A stretch of DNA of 47,453 nt, taken from an uncultured Saprospiraceae bacterium. Its GTDB lineage: Bacteria > Bacteroidota > Bacteroidia > Chitinophagales > Saprospiraceae. Below, piece after piece: positions 14,438 through 23,849 of this stretch; positions within the stretch are counted from its first letter, which is position 1; every line of letters begins with the position of its first letter. The notes under the pieces were generated by a model. The model saw only the letters and a list, made by a program, of their open reading frames with translations. It was not told the DNA's origin and searched no databases. The position numbers and the translations under genes were made by a program. The stretch is from assembly GCA_938001865.1 (NCBI GenBank), contig CALLAW010000010.1, positions 1-47,453 on the forward strand, in the 5' to 3' direction.

Positions 14438-16744
14438 TTACCATACTCTGCTAAGTCTCTTTGCTAGGATTTGATCCATCGTAGTGACTACCCTATCGAC
14501 ATTGAGTGTATTGAAGCAGAGAGCAGGTTTTGTCTTTATGACATTATCATAAGGTCCATCGGTACTAACAAGGATATACTGTTTTTTCAATTCATTTTTG
14601 ATCTGGCTCGCTAGCTTTGTGTCGGGTGATTTGGTATGCTCTTTTACAATCTCGACACCTAGAAACAAGCCATTGCCTCTTACATCACCTATACAAGCAT
14701 GCTTATCCATTAATCGTTGGAGTTGCGATTTATAGTATTGTCCTACTGTCTTGGCATTTTCTTGGAGCTGTTCTTCTTTGATTACGTCTAGTACAGTGGA
14801 GGCGATTGCACAAGAGACTGGATTACCACCAAACGAGCTAAAAAATTCGACTCCCTTTTCAAATGAATTTGCGATTGCTTCGGTACAGACTACTGCACCC
14901 ATTGGATGACCATTGGCAATTGGTTTGCCCAAAATGACAAGGTCGGGGATCACAGCATGCGCTTCGAAGCCCCAAAAGTACTCTCCAAGTCTTCCAAAAC
15001 CAGTCTGTACTTCGTCACTAATACAGACTCCTCCTTGTGCTCTTATTGCAGGATAGACTTCTGTCAAGTAACCACTCGGCAATGGGACTTGACCAGCACA
15101 TCCTACGATGGGTTCGCTGATAAATACTGAGATAGGCTGGTTACTCTCATTGATCATACTCACTGCATCCTTCCCATACCGTTGTCCAGGATGAGACTCA
15201 GCACTTGTATATTTGCCTTTGTAAGTATCGGGCAATGTTGTCTTGATGATATGCTGTTTTTGGCCTTGACCTTTTGCATTATTAAACTTATAGTCACTAA
15301 TATCAATCCCAATCTGGGTATTGCCATGGTATCCGAGCTCCATGACCATTTGGAGCTGACTCCCAGTATGATTGTTAGCCATCCTTATCGCTAAGTCACT
15401 CGCAGCGCTTCCCGAATTGACAAAGAATACCCTATTCAACTCTGGCGGGAAGTAACTCAGTAACTGCTCAGCATACTCAGCCAAACCTTCATAGAGATAT
15501 CTAGTATTGGTATTGAGTCTCGACATTTGACTCTTACTCGCTTGGATTACCCTGGGGTGAGAGTGTCCTACATGTGGGATATTATTATAAGCATCAAGGT
15601 AAGTGTTGCCTGCTCCATCATACATATACTGATAGGCTGATCTGACCATATGGATCGGAGTCTTGTAGCTCATGGAGAGTATAGGACTGATATGCTGATG
15701 TCTTCTCTCGATGAGGCTCTCAACACTCACAGCTTCTTTGACCGCAAATCCTGCTGCTTTTCTAAATTCATTTTTGGCCTTGACCGGACTAATTGTTAGC
15801 CAATGGTGCAGCATCTTCCAAGCAGATTGCTCACTGACGGAGGCATAGACATTGTCGGGATCGATCCTTTTGGCATGAGCAGAATTACATACACTCGTAC
15901 ATAGCCTTGCGGCAATGAGATAATAGAGCACTTCTAACTCCTGTTCTTGAAGAGGTAAGATCTGATGATAGCCTTTGATAATTGGTATTGCCCAGTCCAG
16001 CGGATTATCCTTATCATAACAGCCGTAAGTGATAGCAATGGCTAGCTCATTGATGAGAAATGTATGTGCTAGATCACCAAAGTCGATGATACTAGATACA
16101 GTGTCATTCTGTACTAAGAGATTCCATTCATTGGCATCATTGTGGATGATTTGCTTGCGTAGATTTGGTAATATCGGTCTGACTACCTCATCAAATTGAT
16201 CGAAAAAGTAAGTCACGAGATTTCTCTCTTTTGGATCTGAGATATCAGGGAGATATTTCCTATTGAGATGAACGTACTGGATATCCCACTCCCAATGTCT
16301 TGCTTGGATGGTGTAGTGATTGATCTCACGCAATTGCAGATCTAATGATGCTAAGAAGTGACCTAAAGACTCAAATAATGCTGTAGTATGGATTGCATCA
16401 CCGAGGAATGTACCTTCCAAGTATGAGAGCATCCGACAGAGTTTTACTTGACCATTTTCCTCTACACTCTTCAGATAAGACTGATCTTTTGTAGGGATTG
16501 GCCGAGGAGTCTTCTGATCATCATTCTGTGCCAAGCGTAGCAGGATATCATTCTCTGCAGCGATGATATCATTTAACTCTTGACTCTGCGGATAAGTCTT
16601 GAAGATATAATCATTCCCCTCTGAGGTGATGTGATAGTTTACATTATCATATCCATTGAGCTTTTTGATTTTGTCGACAGAGATACCATACTCTGCAGCT
16701 ATATACTTGTCCATTAGGTGACTTGAGATTATCTGAGATGTCAT
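14438..16744 (-). CDS. Fusion of APH-type kinase and class III PLP phospho-lyase/aminotransferase
   Basis: The 768-residue protein joins two enzymes. Residues about 20-330 form an aminoglycoside-phosphotransferase-fold kinase, with the catalytic HNDANEWN at 201-208 and the metal site DFGD at 221-224. Residues about 345-765 form a class III PLP enzyme, with D577 in 'SDEVQTGFGR' contacting the PLP ring nitrogen and K607 in 'GKPIANGHPMGAVV' as the likely Schiff-base Lys. The closest known logic is hydroxylysine kinase plus 5-phosphohydroxylysine or phosphoethanolamine phospho-lyase (AGXT2L/ETNPPL type). There a hydroxyl is phosphorylated, then phosphate and ammonia are eliminated. The substrate (hydroxylysine, ethanolamine or another amino alcohol) is inferred. 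It is cytoplasmic. Confidence 0.88.
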   Translation of the reverse strand: MTSQIISSHLMDKYIAAEYGISVDKIKKLNGYDNVNYHITSEGNDYIFKTYPQSQELNDIIAAENDILLRLAQNDDQKTPRPIPTKDQSYLKSVEENGQVKLCRMLSYLEGTFLGDAIHTTALFESLGHFLASLDLQLREINHYTIQARHWEWDIQYVHLNRKYLPDISDPKERNLVTYFFDQFDEVVRPILPNLRKQIIHNDANEWNLLVQNDTVSSIIDFGDLAHTFLINELAIAITYGCYDKDNPLDWAIPIIKGYHQILPLQEQELEVLYYLIAARLCTSVCNSAHAKRIDPDNVYASVSEQSAWKMLHHWLTISPVKAKNEFRKAAGFAVKEAVSVESLIERRHQHISPILSMSYKTPIHMVRSAYQYMYDGAGNTYLDAYNNIPHVGHSHPRVIQASKSQMSRLNTNTRYLYEGLAEYAEQLLSYFPPELNRVFFVNSGSAASDLAIRMANNHTGSQLQMVMELGYHGNTQIGIDISDYKFNNAKGQGQKQHIIKTTLPDTYKGKYTSAESHPGQRYGKDAVSMINESNQPISVFISEPIVGCAGQVPLPSGYLTEVYPAIRAQGGVCISDEVQTGFGRLGEYFWGFEAHAVIPDLVILGKPIANGHPMGAVVCTEAIANSFEKGVEFFSSFGGNPVSCAIASTVLDVIKEEQLQENAKTVGQYYKSQLQRLMDKHACIGDVRGNGLFLGVEIVKEHTKSPDTKLASQIKNELKKQYILVSTDGPYDNVIKTKPALCFNTLNVDRVVTTMDQILAKRLSRVW

Positions 16745-16825
16745 TTGATCATGCTAAGATATGAATCATCGCCTTAAAGCATGATTCATCTCAATCAACT
16801 TTGCTTATTACTGCGCTGCTGTAAT

Positions 16826-17485
16826 CTATGCCTTCTGCTCAGCGAGGATATTATTCTCAATTGCGATCCTTACGAGGCCAGCAGTATTCCTCGCATTGAG
16901 TTTGTTGAGCAAGCTAGATCGATGTGACTCGACCGTCTTCAGAGAGATAAAGAGCTTCTTAGCTATCTCTGATGTGGTATGCTCATCAATGATTAATGCA
17001 AGTACCTCTTTCTCTCGCTTGCTTACTTTGGGGAAAAATGTCTTTGATGCCTCTTTCTTCTTGTTTTGATTCATTAGACTCTTCATAATCGTCGCTTTGA
17101 CCTCCTCACTGAAGTAGCTGAGTCCACTATGGACTATCTTGACTGCCTTGAGTAGCTCTTCTCTACCAGTATTCTTGAGGATATAGCCTGAGGCTCCATT
17201 GCTCAGGATCTCAGAGACGTAACTCTCTTCATTGAACATAGAGATGGCAATGATTTTGAGATCTGGCTTGACAATTTTCATCCTTTTACAGACTTCGATA
17301 CCATTCATCCCTGGAAGATTGACATCTAATAAAAGCAAATCTACATTGTACTCATCGACAAGGTGCTCCACCTCTCCTCCATTGTAACAGCGGGCTACTA
17401 CTTGGATATCATCTTCTAGCTTGAGTATAGACTCTATGCCATCTACAAACATCTTATGGTCATCAGCAATCAGTACATTTATCAT
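16826..17485 (-). CDS. NarL/FixJ-family response regulator
   Basis: The 219-residue two-domain regulator has a receiver domain (1-120) with acidic pocket D8/D9, phospho-acceptor D54 ('LLLLDVNLPGMNG') and conserved Lys in 'GYILKNT'. A LuxR-type helix-turn-helix (about 150-212) reads 'SKREKEVLALI', 'TTSEIAKKLFISLKTVESHR' and 'LLNKLNARN'. It would bind DNA when phosphorylated. Its likely partner is the HisKA_3 kinase at 18280-20115, divergently encoded about 800 bases away, a normal arrangement for this class. The target genes cannot be read from the window. Confidence 0.93.
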   Translation of the reverse strand: MINVLIADDHKMFVDGIESILKLEDDIQVVARCYNGGEVEHLVDEYNVDLLLLDVNLPGMNGIEVCKRMKIVKPDLKIIAISMFNEESYVSEILSNGASGYILKNTGREELLKAVKIVHSGLSYFSEEVKATIMKSLMNQNKKKEASKTFFPKVSKREKEVLALIIDEHTTSEIAKKLFISLKTVESHRSSLLNKLNARNTAGLVRIAIENNILAEQKA

Positions 17486-17699
17486 AGGTAGGTGTTATAA
17501 TTATTGGAAGTATGCAAGACTCTGCTAAGGTAAGCTGTAATCAGAACAAATATTGAGGGTAAACCACTAGATTGAAGAATCGGTGAATACTACGATGTCC
17601 TCACAGAGAATCTTTACCATCTTTGTATCATAAGTTGTTTACAATAATTTATTAGGAAATATTAGACACCCTTTGATACTTTCCTACTCAATAAGGTGA

Positions 17700-18044
17700 A
17701 TGCATCTATTGAAAAAACTATTTCGCAATATGACTGATCTGATTAATCAGTCAATTAGAAAGAAAAATGAAAAGGGAGGAGTGATCGATTGCATTTCGTT
17801 TTGGTTTACGATTGTTGTTGGTTATCTGTTTTCTAAAGAGAGAGTTCATCTTTTTTCAGAGAAGTTGATGATTCACCGTAAATGTGAGACCTTCACTCCT
17901 CCTCTATTCATTGATTATTCGCAATTTCAAGGTAAGTCTATCATTATTGGGCTACCTACTAACAGATACTCATTTGGGATTGACTATAAGTCAATATTTA
18001 AAAAAGGACCTCATAAAGATGAAGGTTCTTTTTTTTTGCTCTAA
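17700..18044 (+). CDS. Doubtful small ORF running through a terminator
   Basis: The frame encodes 114 residues from an ATG preceded by 'AAGGTG'. Its composition is odd (a hydrophobic 'CISFWFTIVVGYLF' at about 31-44, otherwise basic), and I know no relative. The last ten codons consist of the hairpin and T run of a good terminator (18003-18037), so the stop lies beyond the end of the expected transcript. It is either a decayed gene, a small unrelated protein with a misplaced end, or the chance frame of a non-coding transcript that starts near the promoter-like sequence at about 17619-17626. Confidence 0.25.
   Translation: MHLLKKLFRNMTDLINQSIRKKNEKGGVIDCISFWFTIVVGYLFSKERVHLFSEKLMIHRKCETFTPPLFIDYSQFQGKSIIIGLPTNRYSFGIDYKSIFKKGPHKDEGSFFLL
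18003..18037 (+). terminator. Rho-independent terminator in the kinase/regulator intergenic region
   Basis: An A-rich arm, AAAGGACCTCAT (18003-18014), pairs with ATGAAGGTTCTTT (18019-18031) with one G-T pair and one bulge, and the T run reaches 18037. It indicates a short + strand transcript ending here, upstream of the histidine kinase. Confidence 0.75.
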
Positions 18045-18162
18045 GCAAGAGCGGTATTGATCTGTGGCGGATCGCGAAGTGTAGCTGTCATCATATGTGA
18101 TACGCTGTGACACTCTTTATGCAACATCTCATTTTTTCATTCAGCGATTCAACTTTAAAATT

Positions 18163-18170
18163 TACCTTCG
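18163..18170 (+). promoter_or_regulatory. Candidate -7 box upstream of the histidine kinase
   Basis: TACCTTCG fits TAnnTTTG with one mismatch, and a T-rich tract lies about 25 bases upstream. It would give a leader of roughly 100 bases before the GTG start at 18280. Confidence 0.25.
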
Positions 18171-18279
18171 CATAGAGGACCTTAAAGCCTGTAAGTAATT
18201 AGATTACATTTAAATCAAAACACTAGAGTATAGCACTGTAGAGCAAATCAAAAACAACTTAGATAATCAGAGGATCATC

Positions 18280-20115
18280 GTGAATATAAAGAAGCTTACA
18301 TATTGGAAACTCATCGTCACAATCTGTGTCATTGCTCACTCATTTCTGCTCTCTATTGCAAGCGTCTCTGCACAACATATCTCTATCCCGACCACACTAG
18401 ATATTGACTACAAAAAGACGGCAGATCACTATCAAAACCAACTCCAAATAGCCAGAGAACAAAAGGATTACAATAAGCTTGCAAATGCCTACTACAATCT
18501 TGCCAATATCGAGACAATCTATGATAAACAGAAGAACAATGTCATAGAATACTATAATAGGTCGATAGAGTACTACAAACTTGTAGATCTTATAGACTCG
18601 GTCAATATCGCCAAACTGAGTATCGCTAGAGAGTACTATCAAAGCGAACTCTACGATGACGCAGAAGAGATCATCCAAGATGTCCTCTTGGATTATGAAG
18701 AGACACCAAATCCATCTGGTCGCTTAGTAGCTTACATCTTATTGAGTGATATCGCTCTAGAGCAAAATAACTATAGGGCCTATGAGTTAAATCAAGCAGC
18801 AATCGACAACCTCTACCCTCCAGATGACTCGTTACTCCTCTCAGAGATCTATCTTACGAGGATCAAGGGTCTACTCTATCGCCAAGATGTTGAATCCGCA
18901 AGTACATTACTCTCTGAAAATCTTAATCTCTACACTCTCCCAGACTCTACTACCTACTGGCCTAAGGTGGAGCTCCTACTAGCCAAGATTGATCTCTTGA
19001 ATCAAAATTATGTCGAAGCTCTGAATCATCTCAGTCAAGCTGAAAACACTGTAAAGCATTTGCCTCTGAGCAAGTTGCATCAAAGTATCCTCTCCCTCAA
19101 GAAGCATGCTTACTCACTCAATAGTGTCTATGACTCTGCATATCTCTACGCAGAGAAAGAATCTCAACTGAAAGATAGTCTCAAAAATAGGGTACGAATG
19201 GAAACCGTCTCCACACTCTCAGAAAAATATAAGTCAAAAGAAAAGTCAACAGCAATCAAAGTATTAGAAATAGAAAAACGCTACGCTAATGACCGCAATG
19301 ATCAACAGCGAAGAGCTCTCTATGTACTTGGTATACTGCTCCTCTTACTCTCCAGCCTCATCTACGCCACCATCAGATTCTACAAAAAACAGATGGAAGC
19401 GAATAAGATAATCACAATGCAAAATGAACAACTCTCAAAACAAAAAATATCTAGCTTAGAAGGCGAAATCAAACTCAAAGGAATGCACTCTATGATAGAA
19501 GGTCAAGAATCCGAACGAGAACGCATCTCCAAAGACCTCCATGATAGCCTAGGTGGTCTGCTCTCTACGATCAAACTCAAGCTTGACCATATCCCAATAG
19601 ACGAAACAAACATCCCAGCACTTGCTAAGCAAAAAAATGTCCAAGACCTCTTAGACTCAGCTGTCAACGAAGTCAGATCTATCTCATCTAATCTCCAACC
19701 AGTAGCACTCAAAAACTTGGGTCTCGTCGCTGCAGTAAGTGATCTAGTCTCAAGATATCGAGATGAGATCTACCCCGAGATAGAGTTTCAACACTATGAT
19801 GTCCCCAATCCCATGCACAACATGGTGGCACTCTCAATCTATAGAATCATCCAAGAACTGCTCAATAATACCATCAAGCATGGAGAAGCATCAGAGATAG
19901 ATCTCCAACTCAGAGGAGAAAATGGGATGCTCGTCCTCCAATATGAAGATGACGGGAAGGGATTTGACCTAGAGTCACTCAAAGAGAGAGGCATGGGACT
20001 CGAAAATATCACAAGTCGTGTCAATTATCTCAAAGGTGATATGAGTATCGATGCTAGGATCGGAGCAGGCGTCTCCTATGTCATCCACATCGCAATCAAA
20101 TCCAACTCCCAATAA
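18280..20115 (+). CDS. Membrane sensor histidine kinase (HisKA_3, NarX/DegS type) with TPR-like sensor
   Basis: The 611-residue kinase has a signal peptide or anchor (12-32), an exported helical region (about 45-335) made of TPR-like repeats, one membrane segment (347-365) and a coiled coil. The cytoplasmic core follows. The phosphorylated His is H421 in 'RISKDLHDSLGGLLST' (HisKA_3 dimerisation domain). The ATPase domain shows the N box with N530 ('QELLNNTIKHG'), DDGKGF (557-562) and GMGLEN (571-576). The start is GTG at 18280. It pairs with the NarL-type regulator encoded divergently. The gene for the PLP enzyme begins 9 bases after its stop, so the two are probably co-transcribed. Confidence 0.93.
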   Translation: MNIKKLTYWKLIVTICVIAHSFLLSIASVSAQHISIPTTLDIDYKKTADHYQNQLQIAREQKDYNKLANAYYNLANIETIYDKQKNNVIEYYNRSIEYYKLVDLIDSVNIAKLSIAREYYQSELYDDAEEIIQDVLLDYEETPNPSGRLVAYILLSDIALEQNNYRAYELNQAAIDNLYPPDDSLLLSEIYLTRIKGLLYRQDVESASTLLSENLNLYTLPDSTTYWPKVELLLAKIDLLNQNYVEALNHLSQAENTVKHLPLSKLHQSILSLKKHAYSLNSVYDSAYLYAEKESQLKDSLKNRVRMETVSTLSEKYKSKEKSTAIKVLEIEKRYANDRNDQQRRALYVLGILLLLLSSLIYATIRFYKKQMEANKIITMQNEQLSKQKISSLEGEIKLKGMHSMIEGQESERERISKDLHDSLGGLLSTIKLKLDHIPIDETNIPALAKQKNVQDLLDSAVNEVRSISSNLQPVALKNLGLVAAVSDLVSRYRDEIYPEIEFQHYDVPNPMHNMVALSIYRIIQELLNNTIKHGEASEIDLQLRGENGMLVLQYEDDGKGFDLESLKERGMGLENITSRVNYLKGDMSIDARIGAGVSYVIHIAIKSNSQ

Positions 20116-20123
20116 ATCAGCAC

Positions 20124-21035
20124 ATGGATGAGCTCTTACACCTAGAGACAACACTCAATATCCCAAGCCCTCTCCAACGTATCGAGGCTTGGTCTACTGA
20201 CTCTGTCAATTACTTCATCAAGAGAGATGATCTCATAGATCCATTCATCTCTGGTAACAAGTACCGCAAACTGAAGGGACACTTGAGACACTATCTTGAT
20301 CATAAGCAGCACTATCCCGATGGCTTATTGACATATGGTGGAGCATACAGCAATCACTTGTATGCCACCGCCTCCGCTTGCCAGCGACTCAATATCCCAC
20401 TTACTGCTATTGTCAGAGGCTTAGAAGTAGATGATAACAATCCCACACTTGCATACCTAATTAACAGTGGTTGCAAAATCATAAAAATCTCAAGGACAGA
20501 ATATCGCCTCAAGGATCAAAGTCCTACAGTAACTAATATCGTAAACTCGGGTAACTATCTTGTGATACCCGAAGGTGGTAATAATCACAGAGCAGCCCTA
20601 GGTGTCAAAGATCTCACAGACGAAATCTATGACTCCATGACCCCAGACTATCTGTGCATCATGTCAGGAACTGGGGCTACTGCCGCTGGTATCCTTGATC
20701 AGATGAGTGATAAGCCCACCAAGTTGATTATCTGTAGTGCGGTGAGAGATGAATCAGTCAAGCAACGCATACTTAGTCAAGATCAGTCCAATCAAGTCAC
20801 CTGGAGAGACGAACAATGGGGAGGATTCGGTAAGCGGAGCAAGGATCTCACAATCGCAATTGACCAAACTCTCACAGAGACTGGTATCCCTACGGAGTAT
20901 GTCTATACTGGTCGTCTGATGGCTCATCTCGGCCAACTCCGATCAGCAGATTACTTTCCTGATGGATCACGAGTGGTGATTATTCATACTGGTGGCTTGA
21001 GACCATCTAACCACTTAGCGATAACACGAGGATAG
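20124..21035 (+). CDS. ACC deaminase / D-cysteine desulfhydrase family PLP enzyme
   Basis: The 303-residue fold type II PLP enzyme shows 'FIKRDDLIDPFISGNKYRKLKG' across residues 31-52 (GNKxRKL at 44-50 carries the PLP Lys). 'LLTYGGAYSNHLYATA' (the SNH phosphate/carboxylate loop) and 'CIMSGTGATAAGI' (phosphate-binding Gly-rich loop) follow. Members desulfurate D-cysteine or deaminate 1-aminocyclopropane-1-carboxylate. The sequence seen does not decide between them, and in Bacteroidota D-cysteine desulfhydrase is the commoner role. It follows the kinase gene by 9 bases. Its last 52 bases overlap the 3' end of purN on the opposite strand. Confidence 0.85.
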   Translation: MDELLHLETTLNIPSPLQRIEAWSTDSVNYFIKRDDLIDPFISGNKYRKLKGHLRHYLDHKQHYPDGLLTYGGAYSNHLYATASACQRLNIPLTAIVRGLEVDDNNPTLAYLINSGCKIIKISRTEYRLKDQSPTVTNIVNSGNYLVIPEGGNNHRAALGVKDLTDEIYDSMTPDYLCIMSGTGATAAGILDQMSDKPTKLIICSAVRDESVKQRILSQDQSNQVTWRDEQWGGFGKRSKDLTIAIDQTLTETGIPTEYVYTGRLMAHLGQLRSADYFPDGSRVVIIHTGGLRPSNHLAITRG

Positions 21036-21580
21036 TGAAAGTGCTCTAGCCGAAGTACTCTCTCTGCGATCTCAGTAGGAGTCTTACAATCATCTACCCG
21101 AGTCTTCGCTTGGCTCAAAATCAGTCCTTTGTCATACTCTTGATTGACGATGTGGATAGTCATACCACTATACTCCTCTAGAGCATCATAGACTGCTTGG
21201 TGTACATGATGACCATACATCCCATGACCTCCGTACTGAGGCAAGAGTGAAGGGTGGATGTTGATGATGCGATCAGGATATGCATCGATCAGTGTGGGAG
21301 GGATCAGTTGGAGATATCCAGCTAAAATGATTGCTGTTACTTGATGAGCGATGGCATAGTCAAGTACGCCATTAGGGAGCTGTTTGCTTGGAAGGTAGTA
21401 GCCTTCGATATTAGCATCTGCTGCTTTTTCAAGTACACCTGCCGACTTCTTATTGGTAAATACTGCCAATACTGAATGGCTCGTGTGGTCGCGGAGATAA
21501 TCGATAATACATCGAGCATTGCTACCACCACCTGATGCGAGGATGACTACCTTGTTACCTGTAGCGTCGGATTGGCTCAC
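20984..21580 (-). CDS. purN: Phosphoribosylglycinamide formyltransferase
   Basis: GAR transformylase uses 10-formyl-tetrahydrofolate to formylate GAR in purine synthesis. The 198-residue protein has 'ILASGGGSN' (13-21, phosphate loop), N107 and H109 in 'INIHPSLLP', 'GHGMYGHHVHQAV' and catalytic D150 in 'EYDKGLILSQ'. The start is GTG at 21578-21580, overlapping the porD stop (GTGA), so it is translated with the upstream porD-coaBC run. Its 3' end overlaps the convergent PLP-enzyme gene by 52 bases, which may cause antisense effects. Confidence 0.95.
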   Translation of the reverse strand: MSQSDATGNKVVILASGGGSNARCIIDYLRDHTSHSVLAVFTNKKSAGVLEKAADANIEGYYLPSKQLPNGVLDYAIAHQVTAIILAGYLQLIPPTLIDAYPDRIINIHPSLLPQYGGHGMYGHHVHQAVYDALEEYSGMTIHIVNQEYDKGLILSQAKTRVDDCKTPTEIAERVLRLEHFHYPRVIAKWLDGLKPPV

Positions 21581-22497
21581 AGTTTATTGAGACTTTCGTA
21601 ACGTTCGGCTCGATATGGATCTATCTTGACCATGATATCATATGCCTTTTTCTTCTGTCCGATAGCGCCTGCTGCCATGATATCAACGACCTCTTGAATC
21701 TTAGCATCTGTAAACATCTGGACAGCCATACTATTGGGATAGACATCTTCGACTCTCTCGATATTGGTCAGAGAGTTCAAGATCATCACGAGACCTTTCT
21801 CTGGTTCGGATGACATGACATCTAATCCCATCCTATGGTAATCATATGATGCCTTACGCATCTCTCTCGCCTTTGGATTGAATACATCATCAATCAATAC
21901 GAACCTACTCCTTGCATTGATCTTATTGGGCTGACTCCAATCGGGGTCACCAGACTTGACACTTGCTGGTACATTCTGCACGATCAACTGTGCTTGTCTG
22001 AAATATTCCTCACCACCAAACTCAGAAAATGAATCGAAATCATATCCTAAGATGACGTAAGCATAGAATGTAAACAGACTCGACAAAGGGTCAGTATAGC
22101 TATCAGTATTATTCTGAATTGGTTGCAGATCTGTATAGGTAAATGAGACATCCTTATCGATAATATTCATCACCTGTGTCGTATAATCACTGCCGTAGAC
22201 TGGTCTCAATGATTGGAATAAGAAGTCAGCCTTAAATACTGTCGGTGAGATATCTTCTTTGATAAACACCGTTACATTGAACTCAATCTTCTCGTGATCT
22301 TCAAACTCAATATCGACGAACGATTCATTGTTATAAAACTCTGATATCTCTGCCTCTAACCTCTCGAGAGACTTCGGGTCAGCATTCTGAATATTGGGAG
22401 CATTGACTTTGACATTAGCTTTGAAGAGCTGTGCTGTGAGTGTCTGAGCACAAATGCATAAGATACACATCACAATACCACTGTTGAAATACTTCAT
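21577..22497 (-). CDS. porD: DUF4835 protein, PorD-type type IX secretion component
   Basis: The 306-residue exported protein has a signal peptide (1-22) and the DUF4835 layout. The N-terminal beta region reads 'FKANVKVNAPNIQNADPKSLERLE' and 'IEFNVTVFIKEDIS'. 'PLSSLFTFYAYVILGYDFDSFS' and a helical end ('IMAAGAIGQKKKAYDIMVKIDPYRAERY') follow. Porphyromonas porD belongs to this family and is needed for type IX secretion. The gene sits next to coaBC, as is usual in Bacteroidota, and in place of the frequent recN neighbour it is followed by purN with a 4-base overlap. Two type IX cargo proteins occur in this window. Confidence 0.88.
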   Translation of the reverse strand: MKYFNSGIVMCILCICAQTLTAQLFKANVKVNAPNIQNADPKSLERLEAEISEFYNNESFVDIEFEDHEKIEFNVTVFIKEDISPTVFKADFLFQSLRPVYGSDYTTQVMNIIDKDVSFTYTDLQPIQNNTDSYTDPLSSLFTFYAYVILGYDFDSFSEFGGEEYFRQAQLIVQNVPASVKSGDPDWSQPNKINARSRFVLIDDVFNPKAREMRKASYDYHRMGLDVMSSEPEKGLVMILNSLTNIERVEDVYPNSMAVQMFTDAKIQEVVDIMAAGAIGQKKKAYDIMVKIDPYRAERYESLNKL

Positions 22498-22559
22498 TTT
22501 GACATCTATTTATTGGTGATTACACCGTCAGATAACCTAACGACTAATCTTCAAGATAC

Positions 22560-23762
22560 TTATATTGGGAGGAGATTATTTATGATATAATTTAATATAT
22601 CATCAGCGACTTCTGTCTTTGACTTGAGTGGATATTCCTCAATATTGCCTACCTGATCTATGATCCTTACTTTATTGGTATCTCCGCCAAATCCGGCACC
22701 TTTATCCTCCAGAGTATTGAGTACAATACAATCAAAGTTTTTGGACTGAACCTTTCGCTTGGCATTTTCTATGGCATTCTGCGTCTCTAGGGCAAATCCG
22801 ATGAGCAATTGAGTTTTGTTTTTGGCTTGACCGAGTGTCTTGGCTATATCTTGAGTCCGAGCTAAGGGAAGGCTCAGATCGTTATCTTTCTTTTTGATTT
22901 TTTGATCAGAAGTACTGAGTGGTCTATAGTCAGCAACTGCTGCTGCCATGATAGCAATATCACAGTCTTCAAATCTCTGGACACTTGCATCGTACATCTC
23001 TTGTGCTGAGATAATGGATACGACTTCGACACTCTGATGCTGAGGTCTATACTGTGTGGGACCGAGTACCAAGGTTACTTTGGCTCCTCTAGCTGCACAG
23101 CGATCTGCAAGTGCTATACCCATCTTCCCAGTGCTCTTATTCGTCAAGTATCTTACTGGATCAAGTGCTTCTTGTGTGGGTCCTGCGGTGATCAGGATAG
23201 ACTGGCCCTGTAAGTCTTGCGGATGCAACTGAGCTTTGACAAAGTCTACGATCTGACTTGGCTCTGCCATCCTCCCCTCACCTGTCAATCCAGAGGCGAG
23301 ATATCCTTCTCCTACGGGTACTTCTAAGTTACCATATGACTTGACCAGCTGCCGATTATTGGTGGTGGATGGGTGCAGCCACATATCTCTATCCATGGCT
23401 GGTGCATAATAGACAGGACACTTAGCTGAGAGATATACTGCAAGCACGATATTGTCTACTCTGCCATGCGCCATCCCTGAGAGTGTATTGGCAGTACATG
23501 GAGCTATGACCATACAATCGGCCCAGAGTCCCAGTTCTACATGACTATTCCATCCATCTTCTGAGATGACACTGGAGTAGACTGCATGGTGAGTGAGGGT
23601 TGAGAAGGTCAGAGGGCTTACAAAGTGTGCCGCTGCAGGTGTCATGATGACTCTTACCTCAGCACCTGCCTTCTGAAGGTCTCTGAGTAAGACGACACTC
23701 TTATATGCGGCGATACTCCCAGTGACTGCTAATAGTATCTTGGTATTGGCTAAGTCTGACAT
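22560..23762 (-). CDS. coaBC: Bifunctional CoaBC (phosphopantothenoylcysteine synthetase/decarboxylase)
   Basis: The 400-residue bifunctional enzyme makes 4'-phosphopantetheine for coenzyme A. The flavin-dependent decarboxylase half (CoaC, about 1-185) shows 'LLAVTGSIAAYKSV', 'PCTANTLSGMAHGRVDN' and 'YYAPAMDRDMW'. The synthetase half (CoaB, about 190-400) shows 'ITAGPTQEALDPVRYLTN' (nucleotide loop), 'AAAVADYRP', 'KIKKK', 'LIGFALET' and 'DCIVLNTLEDKGAGFGGDTN'. It lies between rpoZ and porD in the common Bacteroidota order. Confidence 0.97.
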   Translation of the reverse strand: MSDLANTKILLAVTGSIAAYKSVVLLRDLQKAGAEVRVIMTPAAAHFVSPLTFSTLTHHAVYSSVISEDGWNSHVELGLWADCMVIAPCTANTLSGMAHGRVDNIVLAVYLSAKCPVYYAPAMDRDMWLHPSTTNNRQLVKSYGNLEVPVGEGYLASGLTGEGRMAEPSQIVDFVKAQLHPQDLQGQSILITAGPTQEALDPVRYLTNKSTGKMGIALADRCAARGAKVTLVLGPTQYRPQHQSVEVVSIISAQEMYDASVQRFEDCDIAIMAAAVADYRPLSTSDQKIKKKDNDLSLPLARTQDIAKTLGQAKNKTQLLIGFALETQNAIENAKRKVQSKNFDCIVLNTLEDKGAGFGGDTNKVRIIDQVGNIEEYPLKSKTEVADDILNYIINNLLPI

Positions 23763-23849
23763 GGGCGATAATTTGGAGCATGTCTCTCTCCATATTCAAT
23801 AATGCTATGAAGATTGAGAGTGCCTTGTGGATGACTCGAGAGAGGCGTA

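Noticed and set aside
17700-18044. A confident protein-coding call for the 114-residue frame
   Set aside because: Its last codons are the hairpin and T run of a terminator, and the product has no recognisable features. It is kept only at low confidence.
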